DNA of 64,000 bases, from contig NZ_JAHAIF010000009.1 in the NCBI RefSeq assembly GCF_018372875.1, positions 1 through 64,000 on the forward strand, read 5' to 3'. The notes beneath the pieces are model-generated. The model was given only the letters and a program-made list of their open reading frames with translations, ran no database searches and had not been told where the DNA came from. A program made the translations under genes and the position numbers. Positions 37,483 to 46,350 of the stretch are shown here, piece after piece. The DNA is from Clostridium sp. (GTDB taxonomy: Bacteria; Bacillota; Clostridia; Clostridiales; Clostridiaceae). Positions within the stretch are counted from its first letter, which is position 1; each line of letters opens with the position of its first letter.

Positions 37483-38784
37483 ATGGAAATTCTATCATTA
37501 GGGGAAAAGATTAAAAGAAGAAGAAAAGAATTGAATATGACTTTAAAAGATTTAGCAAAAGATAGAATTACTCCAGGTCAAATAAGTCTTGTAGAGTCTG
37601 GTCGTTCTAATCCTTCTATGGACTTATTAGAGTATTTAGCTAATAGCTTAAATACTACAGTGGAGTATTTAATGGAGTCAGAAGAGAGCCAAGCTGAAAA
37701 AATATGTACATATTATGAGCAAGTTGCAGAATCTTATATTTTAAGTGGAGACTATGTTACAGGGGAAAAATATATTGAAAATGCTCTTTATTATGCAGAA
37801 AGGTATAATTTAGAGTATAGAAAAGCTAGGATATTATTCTTAAGAGCAGAAATTTATATTTCAAAAGGTGAACTTGCAGTTGCACAGCAATTCTTTTTAT
37901 CATCTAATGTAATTTTTATAAAAAACAATGAATATGAAGAGATTGTTAAAACATTTTTAAAGTTAGGAAAAATTACTTTAGAGTTAAATGCATATCACTC
38001 TGCTAATAGTTATCTAAAGCAAGCAGAAAAGGTGTATTTAGATAACAATATAGGTAACGATTTCTTACTTGGAGAAATATACTATAACATGTCAAGAACC
38101 TACTATATTATTGAAGACTTAGGAAAAGCAATGGATTATGCCTTTTTAGCAAAAGAAAAATTTGAGCAAATTCATAATAAGAAAGAGTACGCAAAAACAC
38201 TTCTACTTTTATCAGAAGAATATAATAGAAGAGGCGATTTAAACAATGCTATAAAGTATTCTACAAAAACATTAGAGGTATATCATGAAATAAATGATCT
38301 TAAGAGTGTTTCTGATATCGAAAATAACTTAGGAAAATTATTTTATAACTTTGAAAACATTGAAGAATCCTTTAAGCACTATGAAATGGCTAGAGAAATT
38401 AAAACTAGAAATAATGATGACAGTTTAATAGAGACATTAATTAATATATGTAAAAATTATCTTAAGATAAAAGAAATAGATAAATGTGAAACACAATTAG
38501 AAGAAATATATCACAGATTAAAAGATGAGGATATAGATGGAATAATCGAATGCAACTTAATAAAATACAGAATTCATACAATAAAAGATGAACTTAGTAA
38601 AGCAGAAGATGTTTTAGTTAATACGTATAAGCTTTCTAAAAACGCAGGTGAATTAAGAAGAGCTGGAGAGTTAGCAATAATGGTTGGGAAGTTTTATATA
38701 GACCATAAGAATGATACTCAAGCGGCTAAATATCTTGATGAAGGGGTTAACATATTTAAAGAATTAGGTATATTACAAAACTAA
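37483..38784 (+). CDS. XRE-family HTH regulator with TPR domain (first of tandem pair)
   Basis: 433 residues. Residues 5-65 form a Cro/C1-type helix-turn-helix (LGEKIKRRRKELNMTLKDLA; QISLVESGRSNPSMDLLEYL). Residues about 80-425 are a run of tetratricopeptide-like helical repeats (for example GEIYYNMSRTYYIIEDLGKA and KEYAKTLLLLSEEYNRRGDL). The ATG at 37483 has AAAAGGAAG upstream, and a TATAAT lies ahead of it. The architecture is that of RRNPP-type regulators, where the TPR domain binds a peptide or partner protein. A homologous gene follows 19 bp later. No cognate small peptide gene is visible next to either gene. Confidence 0.85.
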   Translation: MEILSLGEKIKRRRKELNMTLKDLAKDRITPGQISLVESGRSNPSMDLLEYLANSLNTTVEYLMESEESQAEKICTYYEQVAESYILSGDYVTGEKYIENALYYAERYNLEYRKARILFLRAEIYISKGELAVAQQFFLSSNVIFIKNNEYEEIVKTFLKLGKITLELNAYHSANSYLKQAEKVYLDNNIGNDFLLGEIYYNMSRTYYIIEDLGKAMDYAFLAKEKFEQIHNKKEYAKTLLLLSEEYNRRGDLNNAIKYSTKTLEVYHEINDLKSVSDIENNLGKLFYNFENIEESFKHYEMAREIKTRNNDDSLIETLINICKNYLKIKEIDKCETQLEEIYHRLKDEDIDGIIECNLIKYRIHTIKDELSKAEDVLVNTYKLSKNAGELRRAGELAIMVGKFYIDHKNDTQAAKYLDEGVNIFKELGILQN

Positions 38785-38803
38785 TATTAAATGGGTGATT
38801 AAA

Positions 38804-40066
38804 ATGGAGATATTATCTACTGGGGAAAAAATTAAAAGATCAAGGATTTACAAGGGAATAACTTTAAAAGAACTTTGTGGAGATAAAATTTCTATTTCTA
38901 AAATGAGCTGTATTGAAAATGGTAAGGTGAAAGCAGATAGTGAAATTATAAAGTATGTGGCGGATAAAATTGGGGTGGATTATGATTATTTAATTCAAGA
39001 TGTATATGAACAAATATTAAACAATCTTAATTCAATAAAGAAATCTACGAAAAAAGATTTGATATTTGAAGATAATATAAGACATAACCTAGAGTATGCA
39101 ATTGAGTATGAATATTATGACTTAGCCTTTGAATTAATACATATAGTTTTTTCCTATTATTTAGAGGAAAATAAGTGGGAGAAAATTCAACTAATAATTT
39201 CACAATATTATGACCTATATCAAAGAACTAATACAGAAAGTAATACAGTAACTTATTTTAGAGATATGGCACAATATCTATTCCAAAATAGGGAGTATAC
39301 TGAGGCAATAACTTATTATGGTAGACTTAGAGAGATTATTTCTGAAAATGGAATTAAAGAAAAAAGTACATATGCTTTTATTGCATACAATGAAGGGATT
39401 TGTTATTGGAAGCTAAATAATTATGAAAAAGCTTACAAATTCTTATGTGAAGCAATAAAATATATTAATAGTATAAAAGATGATATAAATAAAGGAAAAA
39501 TATACCACGCTTATGCTTTGAGTTGCATAAAGTTAGGTAATAGTGAAGCAGAGGAACACATAGAAAAAGCTTTTCAATGTCAAAAGGATAATCCTATCTT
39601 AGTTGCAACTTCAAAAGGAGATTATGGTGAAGCATATTTTACTGCAAGTAATAGAAAAAAAGCTATATCAGAAATTGAAGAGGGAATTGAGCTATTTCCT
39701 AAGCATAACAAAGAAAAGTATGTTGAATTTTTAAGTGAGTGCATAAATATTTTTCTTAGTAATGAGGAGTATGAAAAAGCATATGATTTGTCAGATGAGG
39801 CGTTAGACTTAGCAATAGAGACTGACAATATTAGGTTAATTGAAAAGGCTTATTCTTTAAAGGGAAAAGTTTTACAAAAAGAAAATAGATATAGAGAGTC
39901 AGAAAGATATATGAATTTGGCATTAGATTCATTGTTTAAGTTTGGCACTAAAAAAGAAAGACGCGATAGATATTTAGAAATGGCTAATATGTACTATAAA
40001 TTAGGCGAAGTTAGAGATGCAATTAAATATTTTACATTAGCAATGAGCAAGGAAAAAAGTATATAA
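38804..40066 (+). CDS. XRE-family HTH regulator with TPR domain (second of tandem pair)
   Basis: 420 residues. The opening MEILSTGEKIKRSRIYKGIT aligns with the upstream paralog (MEILSLGEKIKRRRKELNMT). The HTH to about residue 62 is followed by TPR-like repeats to the end (RDMAQYLFQNREYTEAITYY; GDYGEAYFTASNRKKAISEI). GGGTGAT 3-4 nt before the ATG makes 38804 more likely than the GTG at 38795. Cotranscribed with the first gene. Sequence drift between the two is substantial, fitting an old duplication; they may form a heteromer. Confidence 0.83.
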   Translation: MEILSTGEKIKRSRIYKGITLKELCGDKISISKMSCIENGKVKADSEIIKYVADKIGVDYDYLIQDVYEQILNNLNSIKKSTKKDLIFEDNIRHNLEYAIEYEYYDLAFELIHIVFSYYLEENKWEKIQLIISQYYDLYQRTNTESNTVTYFRDMAQYLFQNREYTEAITYYGRLREIISENGIKEKSTYAFIAYNEGICYWKLNNYEKAYKFLCEAIKYINSIKDDINKGKIYHAYALSCIKLGNSEAEEHIEKAFQCQKDNPILVATSKGDYGEAYFTASNRKKAISEIEEGIELFPKHNKEKYVEFLSECINIFLSNEEYEKAYDLSDEALDLAIETDNIRLIEKAYSLKGKVLQKENRYRESERYMNLALDSLFKFGTKKERRDRYLEMANMYYKLGEVRDAIKYFTLAMSKEKSI

Positions 40067-40070
40067 ATAA

Positions 40071-40102
40071 AAAGGGGGTATTCGGAAAGAATACCCTTTT
40101 TT
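40071..40102 (+). terminator. Rho-independent terminator after the XRE-TPR pair
   Basis: AAAGGGGGTATTC pairs with GAATACCCTTTT, followed by TT. Repeat copy A4 begins immediately after. Confidence 0.88.
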
Positions 40103-40188
40103 GACTATCTAGGAAAGTATAAAATTTCAATTAGCTATAAATCAAAGGTATTATTACATTTCCATATTAAAAAATATAAAATGTGGAT
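40103..40188 (+). repeat. Dispersed intergenic repeat family A, copy A4 (5' part)
   Basis: Starts GACTATCTAGGAAAGTATAA right after a terminator T6, then AATTTCAATTAGCTATAAAT and CAAAGGTATTATTACATTTC, nearly identical to copy A2. It breaks off at 40188, where the convergent regulator gene ends at 40191. Confidence 0.75.
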
Positions 40189-40190
40189 AT

Positions 40191-42239
40191 TCATTTCTTA
40201 GTTGGTTTAATTAAAATAAGTGTTGCTCCATATCCTTTTAGTTTAGTTATTATATTTAAAACAGGACTCTTTTTAGCATACTTAAATTCAATTTTTGGGA
40301 AAGACGCTTTTGAAAGTATCTCCATTTCTTCTTTGTTTAGTCGTTCAGGTTTACCCATAGATACCCAGTAGTCATATGAAGAACCTACTTTTTGATTTAT
40401 TTCATAGAAGGTTATTCTAGAATCGCTAGGTACATTAAATAAGTTTAAAGAAATTTTTCTTTCGCTAGACTTTAATTTTGAACTGTTCTTAAATAAATCA
40501 TCTATGTTTTCATTATAGGTATATAAAAGAATACTATATGTATCTCTATCTTTAGTTACTATATATCCATCCTCTTTTGCTACAACATTTCCGCTTAATT
40601 TGCTTAGTAGATAATATGCATAGTAGGAAGGTTTACGTATATCCATATCATTAATTATTCCCGATGCCCCTATAAACACTTCGTTATTTAGGTAAATTTC
40701 TTTTTCAATAACATCAAAAGCTCTAAGAAAACTTAAATCTTTATGAGTAAATATACTACTATGGATTATATAAGGCAACATATATGCTGTATCATAAATG
40801 GGATTTAATTCTTTAAATGGAATAAACTCTTCTTCTAATAAATTAAATTTACTATTATTAAAATATTTTCTTAATTCTTTTTTTATCTCTAGAGAAAGAG
40901 TTGAGTTTAATTGAAATTTTACATCAGATAAATAATAATATTCTATTTCTGAGAAATAAGAATAGAAGCTTTCTATAGTATGAATGTAGTCTTCTATTTC
41001 AAAATCATAATTATCGATAACTATAAGAGGCTTCAGTTCAATTGATGCCATAAACTCTAATACAGTTTTAACTCTGTTCCAATTTATAAAGTCACTACTC
41101 TTAAATATTCCCATATTATTATGGAAAAAATATTCTATCCTTCCGTATTCAAAATGAATTTCATTTTGAAGAGATTCAAGAATATCCTTATTATCTTCAA
41201 TCATTAAATCAAAAATATCTCCAAGACTAATAATTTCCCTAAATTTATCACTATATTTTTCAATGTTGTTATTTATATCTACATCAATTGTCCAAAGTTT
41301 ATTATCATAATTAAACCTTTCATAGTTTTCTAAATAAGTAGATAAAATATCAATAGAATCTTCAAGTGGAAGAAGGGTAATGTCCTTCATTTTTTCTAAA
41401 GTAGCTTCATCAAACTTATTTTTTCTTCTAAATTGAAGGGGGGTACAATTATAATAGCTCTTAAAGTGCTTATTAAAGTACCTAGTATGTGAAAATCCAA
41501 CCTCTTCAGAAATTTCATATATACTCATATCTGTATCTAAAAGTAGCTTAACTGACTCTTCAACTCTAGTTAGGTTTATAAGGTCAGTAAAGCTATATCC
41601 AGTTACATTTTTTATTTCATGTGAAAGATAATGGGGGCTTAAAAATTCTTTTTTAGCAATAGCTTGGAGAGTAATATTATTATTGTAGTTATTAAAAATA
41701 TATTTTGAAATTCTATGATATCTTTCAAGTTGCTCTTTGTTATCTTTTAGCTCCTCTTGGTCATAGATCAAGTAATGAAAATTATTTATTAGATGGAAAA
41801 GTAAGTCTATTAAAATAGATTCTATCTCTTCATCGTAATTTTCAACTTTCTGAACTGACTCACAAAGTAATTTAGCAAGTAGGGTTCTAAATATAATGTA
41901 TTCTTCTCCTTCTTGTGCTCCTAGATCAGATGTATTGGTATAAAAATAAATGTTTTTAATATCCTTATAGTATTTTTCAAAGAAGCTTTGGTCTATATGA
42001 AATAGAAGTATTTTATTGTCTTCATCAGAATAAAGTCTATGAGATTCATCAATATTTATTATTTCAAGTTCATTTTCATAAAGTTCAAAGTTATCTGTAT
42101 CTATAGAAATATTTATTTTACCTTTTAGTACATACACTATTTCAATAGTGTTATGCCAATGAAGGGGATATTCTTTAATTGTTGCATAAGTTATTTGTAT
42201 TGGCAGGTCCGAGTTATATGTAACATACTCTTTCCTCAT
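40191..42239 (-). CDS. AraC-family regulator with C-terminal GH39-like domain
   Basis: 682 residues, far longer than ordinary AraC proteins. Residues 1-100 form a cupin-like sensor (EYPLHWHNTIEIVYVLKG). About 175-275 are the AraC double HTH (ITLQAIAKKEFLSPHYLSHE; IYEISEEVGFSHTRYFNKHF). About 290-682 resemble a degenerate glycoside hydrolase family 39 / beta-xylosidase fold ending in MGKPERLNKEEMEILSKAS. Such fusions are known in Firmicutes, where the enzyme-like part is thought to sense sugars. GAGGTG precedes the ATG at 42239. It is divergent from clpB, though that gene has its own CtsR control. Confidence 0.8.
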   Translation of the reverse strand: MRKEYVTYNSDLPIQITYATIKEYPLHWHNTIEIVYVLKGKINISIDTDNFELYENELEIINIDESHRLYSDEDNKILLFHIDQSFFEKYYKDIKNIYFYTNTSDLGAQEGEEYIIFRTLLAKLLCESVQKVENYDEEIESILIDLLFHLINNFHYLIYDQEELKDNKEQLERYHRISKYIFNNYNNNITLQAIAKKEFLSPHYLSHEIKNVTGYSFTDLINLTRVEESVKLLLDTDMSIYEISEEVGFSHTRYFNKHFKSYYNCTPLQFRRKNKFDEATLEKMKDITLLPLEDSIDILSTYLENYERFNYDNKLWTIDVDINNNIEKYSDKFREIISLGDIFDLMIEDNKDILESLQNEIHFEYGRIEYFFHNNMGIFKSSDFINWNRVKTVLEFMASIELKPLIVIDNYDFEIEDYIHTIESFYSYFSEIEYYYLSDVKFQLNSTLSLEIKKELRKYFNNSKFNLLEEEFIPFKELNPIYDTAYMLPYIIHSSIFTHKDLSFLRAFDVIEKEIYLNNEVFIGASGIINDMDIRKPSYYAYYLLSKLSGNVVAKEDGYIVTKDRDTYSILLYTYNENIDDLFKNSSKLKSSERKISLNLFNVPSDSRITFYEINQKVGSSYDYWVSMGKPERLNKEEMEILSKASFPKIEFKYAKKSPVLNIITKLKGYGATLILIKPTKK

Positions 42240-42308
42240 AAGCTTCACCTCATAAAAATTGTAATTAATAAAATTATATCAAAAAGATGAAAAAAATTAA
42301 AATATTAC

Positions 42309-42338
42309 TTTGACTTTCTTTGACTTTTGTATTATTAT
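42309..42338 (+). promoter_or_regulatory. CtsR operator and promoter of clpB
   Basis: TTTGACT-TTC-TTTGACT (42309-42325) is the reverse complement of the CtsR heptad repeat RGTCAAA-NAN-RGTCAAA and matches fully. TTGACT at 42310 can serve as -35 with TATTAT at 42333-42338 (17-bp spacer), so bound CtsR would block the promoter. Confidence 0.88.
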
Positions 42339-42386
42339 AAGAATATAGAAAAGAATATTAAAAGGAGATTAAAGGAGGAAAGATTT

Positions 42387-44990
42387 ATGAATGTTGATAA
42401 AATGACAATAAGAGTTCAACAAGCATTAAATGATGCTAATTTAATTGCTGTTAAGTATAATCATCAACAAATAGAAGTAATACATCTTTTTGCTGCTCTT
42501 GTGGAACAAGATGATGGATTAATTCCTAATATTCTAACAAAGATGAATGTTGATGTAAGAGGACTAAAAAGTACATTAAATAGAACTTTAGATACTATGC
42601 CTAAAGTTTTAGGTGAGGGCGCTAATAATTCAGGTGTATATATAACTAGAAAAGTTGAAGAAGTTTTAATAAAAGCAGAAGAACTTGCTAAAAAGTTTGA
42701 AGATTCTTATATAAGTGTTGAACATCTAATGTTAGCTATACTAGATAAGGAAAAGTCAGGACAAGTAGGAGATATATTAAAATCTTATAATATAAATGAA
42801 AAAAACTTTATGCAAGTTTTAAGTGAAGTGAGAGGAAGTCAAAGAGTTGAAACTAATGATCCAGAAGGAACTTATGATGCTCTAGCTAAATATGGTACAA
42901 ATTTAGTTGATTTAGCTAAAAAGCATAAATTAGATCCTGTTATAGGAAGAGATGAAGAAATTAGAAGAACAGTTAGAATTCTTTCAAGAAGAACTAAAAA
43001 TAATCCAGTGTTGATTGGTGAACCTGGTGTAGGTAAAACTGCTATTGTAGAAGGATTAGCTGAAAGAATAGTAAGAGGAGATGTTCCAGAAGGATTAAAG
43101 GATAAGATTATTTTCTCATTAGATATGGGTTCTTTGATTGCTGGGGCAAAATATAGAGGAGAATTTGAAGAAAGATTAAAGGCTGTTTTAAAGGAAGTAC
43201 AAAATAGTGAAGGTAGAATAATTTTATTCATAGATGAGATTCATACAATAGTTGGTGCTGGTAAAACAGATGGAGCAATGGATGCAGGTAATTTAATTAA
43301 GCCTTTACTAGCAAGAGGTGAACTTCATTGTATTGGTGCTACAACTTTTGATGAATATAGACAATACATTGAAAAAGATAAAGCTCTTGAAAGAAGATTC
43401 CAACCTGTTATCGTTGATGAACCATCAGTAGATGATACAATTTCAATATTAAGAGGATTAAAAGAAAAATTTGAAATTCACCATGGAATTAGAATTCATG
43501 ATTCAGCTATAGTTGCAGCTGCGAAGCTATCTAATAGATATATTCAAGATAGATATTTACCAGATAAGGCTATAGACTTAATTGATGAAGCAGGTTCTAT
43601 GATAAGGTCAGAAATTGACTCTTTACCAACTGAGTTAGATGTTATAAGAAGAAAAGTATTCCAATTAGAGATTGAAAAAGAAGCTCTAGAAAAAGAAAAA
43701 GATGAAGGTTCTAGAAAGAGATTGGAAGCTTTAACTAAGGAGTTAGCTGAATTAAAAGAAAAGAATGATGAAATGACAGCTAAATACGAGAAAGAAAAAG
43801 AGCATATAACATCTTTAAAAGAGTTAAAGACTAAACTTGATGAAGCACGTGGTGATCTTGAAAGATATGAAAGGGAATATGATTATAACAAGGTTGCCGA
43901 AATTAGATATTCTGTTATTCCTAAGATAGAAGAAGAAATAAAGACTAAAGAATATGAAGTTAAGGAAAACTATGAAGGTGCATTATTAAAAGAAGAAGTT
44001 ACAGAAGAAGAAATTTCTGAAGTTCTTTCAAAATGGACTGGAATTCCTGTAAGCAATCTTCTTGAGGGAGAAAGAGAAAAGTTATTAAGATTAGACTCTG
44101 AATTACAAAGAAGAGTTATAGGTCAAGATGCAGCAGTTGAAGCAGTATCTAACGCTATATTAAGAGCAAGGGCAGGACTAAAAGATGTAAATAAGCCAAT
44201 TGGTTCATTTATTTTCTTAGGACCAACAGGTGTAGGTAAAACAGAATTAGCTAAAACTTTAGCTAGAACTATGTTTGATAGCGAAGATGCTATGATAAGA
44301 ATTGATATGTCTGAATATATGGAGAAACATGCTGTATCTAGATTGGTTGGAGCGCCTCCAGGATATGTTGGATATGAACAAGGTGGTCAACTAACAGAAG
44401 CTGTTAGAAGAAAACCATATAGTGTAATATTATTTGATGAAATTGAAAAGGCACATGAAGATGTCTTTAATATCTTCCTTCAAATCTTAGATGATGGTAG
44501 GTTAACGGATAATAAAGGTAAGACTGTAGATTTTAAAAATACAATTATAATAATGACTTCAAATATTGGTTCTCAATATTTATTAGAAAATCAAGGTGAA
44601 GAAGTAACTGGTGAAGCTAAAAATTTAGTTATGGCTTCTTTAAGAAATAAATTTAAGCCAGAATTCTTAAATAGAGTTGATGATATTATTATGTTTAAGC
44701 CTTTATCTGAAGAAGGAATTAAGAAGATAATTGATATATTCTTAGATGAAGTGAGAGCAAGACTTGTAGATAAGAATATAAAGTTAGAAGTAACAGAAGA
44801 AGCTAAAAGTGTTCTAGCAAAAGAAGGATATGATCCTATATATGGAGCAAGACCACTTAAGAGATATATCCAAAATACCCTTGAAAATAACTTAGCTAGA
44901 AGAATTATAAAAGGTGATGTTTACTATGGATCAACAGTAGTAGTAGACGGACAAAACAATGAATTAACACTTTATACAAGGGAAAAATAG
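42387..44990 (+). CDS. clpB: ATP-dependent disaggregase ClpB
   Basis: 867 residues, full family length. The N domain (two Clp_N repeats) covers about 1-145. NBD1 has Walker A GEPGVGKT near 205 and Walker B ILFIDEIHT near 276. A middle-domain coiled coil lies at about 405-525, which distinguishes ClpB from ClpC. NBD2 has Walker A GPTGVGKT near 605 and VILFDEIEKAHEDV near 670. It rescues aggregated proteins with DnaK. The ATG at 42387 follows AAAGGAGG. Heat-shock control by CtsR is indicated by the operator upstream. Confidence 0.96.
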   Translation: MNVDKMTIRVQQALNDANLIAVKYNHQQIEVIHLFAALVEQDDGLIPNILTKMNVDVRGLKSTLNRTLDTMPKVLGEGANNSGVYITRKVEEVLIKAEELAKKFEDSYISVEHLMLAILDKEKSGQVGDILKSYNINEKNFMQVLSEVRGSQRVETNDPEGTYDALAKYGTNLVDLAKKHKLDPVIGRDEEIRRTVRILSRRTKNNPVLIGEPGVGKTAIVEGLAERIVRGDVPEGLKDKIIFSLDMGSLIAGAKYRGEFEERLKAVLKEVQNSEGRIILFIDEIHTIVGAGKTDGAMDAGNLIKPLLARGELHCIGATTFDEYRQYIEKDKALERRFQPVIVDEPSVDDTISILRGLKEKFEIHHGIRIHDSAIVAAAKLSNRYIQDRYLPDKAIDLIDEAGSMIRSEIDSLPTELDVIRRKVFQLEIEKEALEKEKDEGSRKRLEALTKELAELKEKNDEMTAKYEKEKEHITSLKELKTKLDEARGDLERYEREYDYNKVAEIRYSVIPKIEEEIKTKEYEVKENYEGALLKEEVTEEEISEVLSKWTGIPVSNLLEGEREKLLRLDSELQRRVIGQDAAVEAVSNAILRARAGLKDVNKPIGSFIFLGPTGVGKTELAKTLARTMFDSEDAMIRIDMSEYMEKHAVSRLVGAPPGYVGYEQGGQLTEAVRRKPYSVILFDEIEKAHEDVFNIFLQILDDGRLTDNKGKTVDFKNTIIIMTSNIGSQYLLENQGEEVTGEAKNLVMASLRNKFKPEFLNRVDDIIMFKPLSEEGIKKIIDIFLDEVRARLVDKNIKLEVTEEAKSVLAKEGYDPIYGARPLKRYIQNTLENNLARRIIKGDVYYGSTVVVDGQNNELTLYTREK

Positions 44991-45045
44991 CTTGTATACA
45001 AAACCTCTTTTAAGCAGAAAATAAGTATAAGATAGAAAGAGAAAT

Positions 45046-45110
45046 AAGAGAAAAAGGTTAATATTATATAAAAAATTCTATTTAAGTAGAGTTCCAACCT
45101 TATCTCTTTT
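45046..45110 (+). terminator. Nested hairpin after clpB
   Basis: Outer stem AAGAGAAAAAGGTT/AACCTTATCTCTT (45046-45108) encloses an inner hairpin AATTCTA/TAGAGTT, followed by TT. A probable clpB terminator, although the long insert is atypical; it could also be a structured leader for the next gene. Confidence 0.5.
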
Positions 45111-45163
45111 GTCCTTTTTATCACTACTATTCTTATTATCTTCTCTTAAGGAGGTTTTTTATT

Positions 45164-45556
45164 ATGGATTACATAACGCCTTTTAATAATTATATAGTGG
45201 TTTCTCAGACAGGGGATGTTACTGGTTTTGTAGAACTTTCAAATGCACGTGGTTATATAACCACACTTTATTTAGAAAGACTTTTATCCATATCTCATTT
45301 TGGAAAGTATTCTTACTTTGATATGACACAAGAAAGGGATATGGAAGATTCAGGTCTAATAGCTGGCGTATATGAAGGGGAAGCGTATATTTATGATTTA
45401 GATGAGTTTATAGAAAAGATTAGAGAGAGTGCAATGTTCCAAGATGAAAAGGATGAGCTGATTTCAAAACTTCTAGAAAAAGAGATAAAAATGAATGTTA
45501 GAGATTATGCAATAGAACACTTATTAACTGAAGTTGAACAAAAATGGACAATATAA
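45164..45556 (+). CDS. Hypothetical protein, 130 residues
   Basis: I do not recognise the family. A soluble protein with N-terminal beta character (NNYIVVSQTGDVTGFVELSN) and an acidic helical C-terminal half (FIEKIRESAMFQDEKDELIS). No membrane helix, signal or Cys motif. AAGGAGG about 9 nt before the ATG is strong support that the gene is expressed. Preceded by the clpB hairpin and followed by a short GTAGT/ACTAC hairpin and repeat B1. Confidence 0.65.
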   Translation: MDYITPFNNYIVVSQTGDVTGFVELSNARGYITTLYLERLLSISHFGKYSYFDMTQERDMEDSGLIAGVYEGEAYIYDLDEFIEKIRESAMFQDEKDELISKLLEKEIKMNVRDYAIEHLLTEVEQKWTI

Positions 45557-45596
45557 AAAAGTAGTCTCACTACGTTTTAGAGAAAAAATATATTTT

Positions 45597-45672
45597 TCAG
45601 CCATACCACAGATTCCAAGCTTACTTTTGGTGCTCTGTGGTAGCACTATATTTTTATAATTTCTAGACGTTA
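45597..45672 (-). repeat. Hairpin repeat family B, copy B1
   Basis: Contains ACCACAGA...TCTGTGGT (45605-45641) with inner CCAA/TTGG pairing. Read on the minus strand, it starts with TAACGTCTAGAAATTATAAA just past the terminator T-tract of the spore-protein gene. Shares CCATACCACAG-TTCCAA and CTTTTGGT with copy B2 about 490 bp away. Confidence 0.72.
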
Positions 45673-45705
45673 AAAAGGATTACGGATAATCCGTAATCCT
45701 TTTTT
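45672..45705. terminator. Rho-independent terminator of the SASP gene
   Basis: AAAAAGGATTACGG pairs with CCGTAATCCTTTTT. Symmetric, so it can serve both strands; it lies 20 bp past the SASP stop codon. Confidence 0.88.
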
Positions 45706-45724
45706 GAGTTTTATTTTTGGTTAA

Positions 45725-45919
45725 TTATTTTAACCCTTGTTCGTATTGTTCAACCATTCTCTTAACCATTTCTCCACCAACGCTACCGCATTGCTTTGAA
45801 GTTAAGTTTCCATTGTAATCTGTGAATGGAACTCCCATTGCACCTGCAACTTCATTCTTGAAGTTGTTTAATCCTTGTTTTGCTTCTGGAACTAAAGCTC
45901 TGTTGTTATTGTTTGACAT
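45725..45919 (-). CDS. Alpha/beta-type small acid-soluble spore protein
   Basis: 64 residues, typical for the family. Contains the GPR protease cleavage region NNFKNEVAGAMG and the conserved YNGNLTSKQCGSVGGEMVKR segment. These proteins coat and protect spore DNA and are degraded at germination. AAAGGAGG precedes the ATG. Expected to be under SigG in the forespore, although I did not identify the promoter with certainty. Shows that the organism is a spore former. Confidence 0.97.
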   Translation of the reverse strand: MSNNNNRALVPEAKQGLNNFKNEVAGAMGVPFTDYNGNLTSKQCGSVGGEMVKRMVEQYEQGLK

Positions 45920-45959
45920 ACAAATTCCTCCTTTAACGGTATAATATTTTTTGCTAAGC

Positions 45960-46085
45960 TTTATTTGCTTTGCACTATTATTGTGTGTAAAGTAGTTTTA
46001 TATAAACTATGAAGTGAGAGGCAAAGAAGGAAAAAAGTACAAACTATACTTGTACAAAAGTTGGATATAATATATATAATGCATG
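45960..46085. other. AT-rich intergenic stretch upstream of the SASP gene
   Basis: Upstream region of the SASP gene (minus strand), holding presumed forespore promoter elements I cannot pin down. No ORF. The remaining gap up to 46350 is filled by repeat B2 and a terminator. Confidence 0.4.
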
Positions 46086-46240
46086 TTTTTCAACCATACC
46101 ACAGGTTCCAAAACGTGCTTTTGGTCTTATGTGGTGAAAAAATAATTTTAATTTCAATGTCTTAACATATTTTTATAACTCAAAGTTCTGTATTCATAGG
46201 GGTTTGCCACTTGAAAATTGTTATAATTTCCTAGATGTTA
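46086..46240 (-). repeat. Hairpin repeat family B, copy B2
   Basis: ACCACAGG...TATGTGGT hairpin (46098-46135) with a perfect inner stem CCAAAA/TTTTGG. Relative to B1 it has about 80 extra bases before the end TTATAATTTCCTAGATG. On the minus strand it begins TAACATCTAGGAAATTATAA directly after the terminator of the ECF S-component gene. Confidence 0.7.
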
Positions 46241-46275
46241 AAAAAAGTTTGTGGGTAAATATCCACAAACTTTTT
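46241..46275 (-). terminator. Rho-independent terminator of the ECF S-component gene
   Basis: AAAAAAGTTTGTGG pairs with CCACAAACTTTTT across an 8-nt loop. The A run gives the U-tract on the minus strand. Confidence 0.85.
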
Positions 46276-46350
46276 ACTTTATATTTAATATTTAAAATAA
46301 TCATAAGTTAATTAATAAAATCTATACTACTTGTTATAACCATTATAAAA

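Noticed and set aside
38785..38803. Signal-peptide gene between the two XRE-TPR genes
   Set aside because: Only 19 bp separate them; there is no room for a peptide gene as in RRNPP systems.
42872..43231. Minus-strand frame within clpB NBD1
   Set aside because: Shadow of the strongly conserved ClpB coding sequence.
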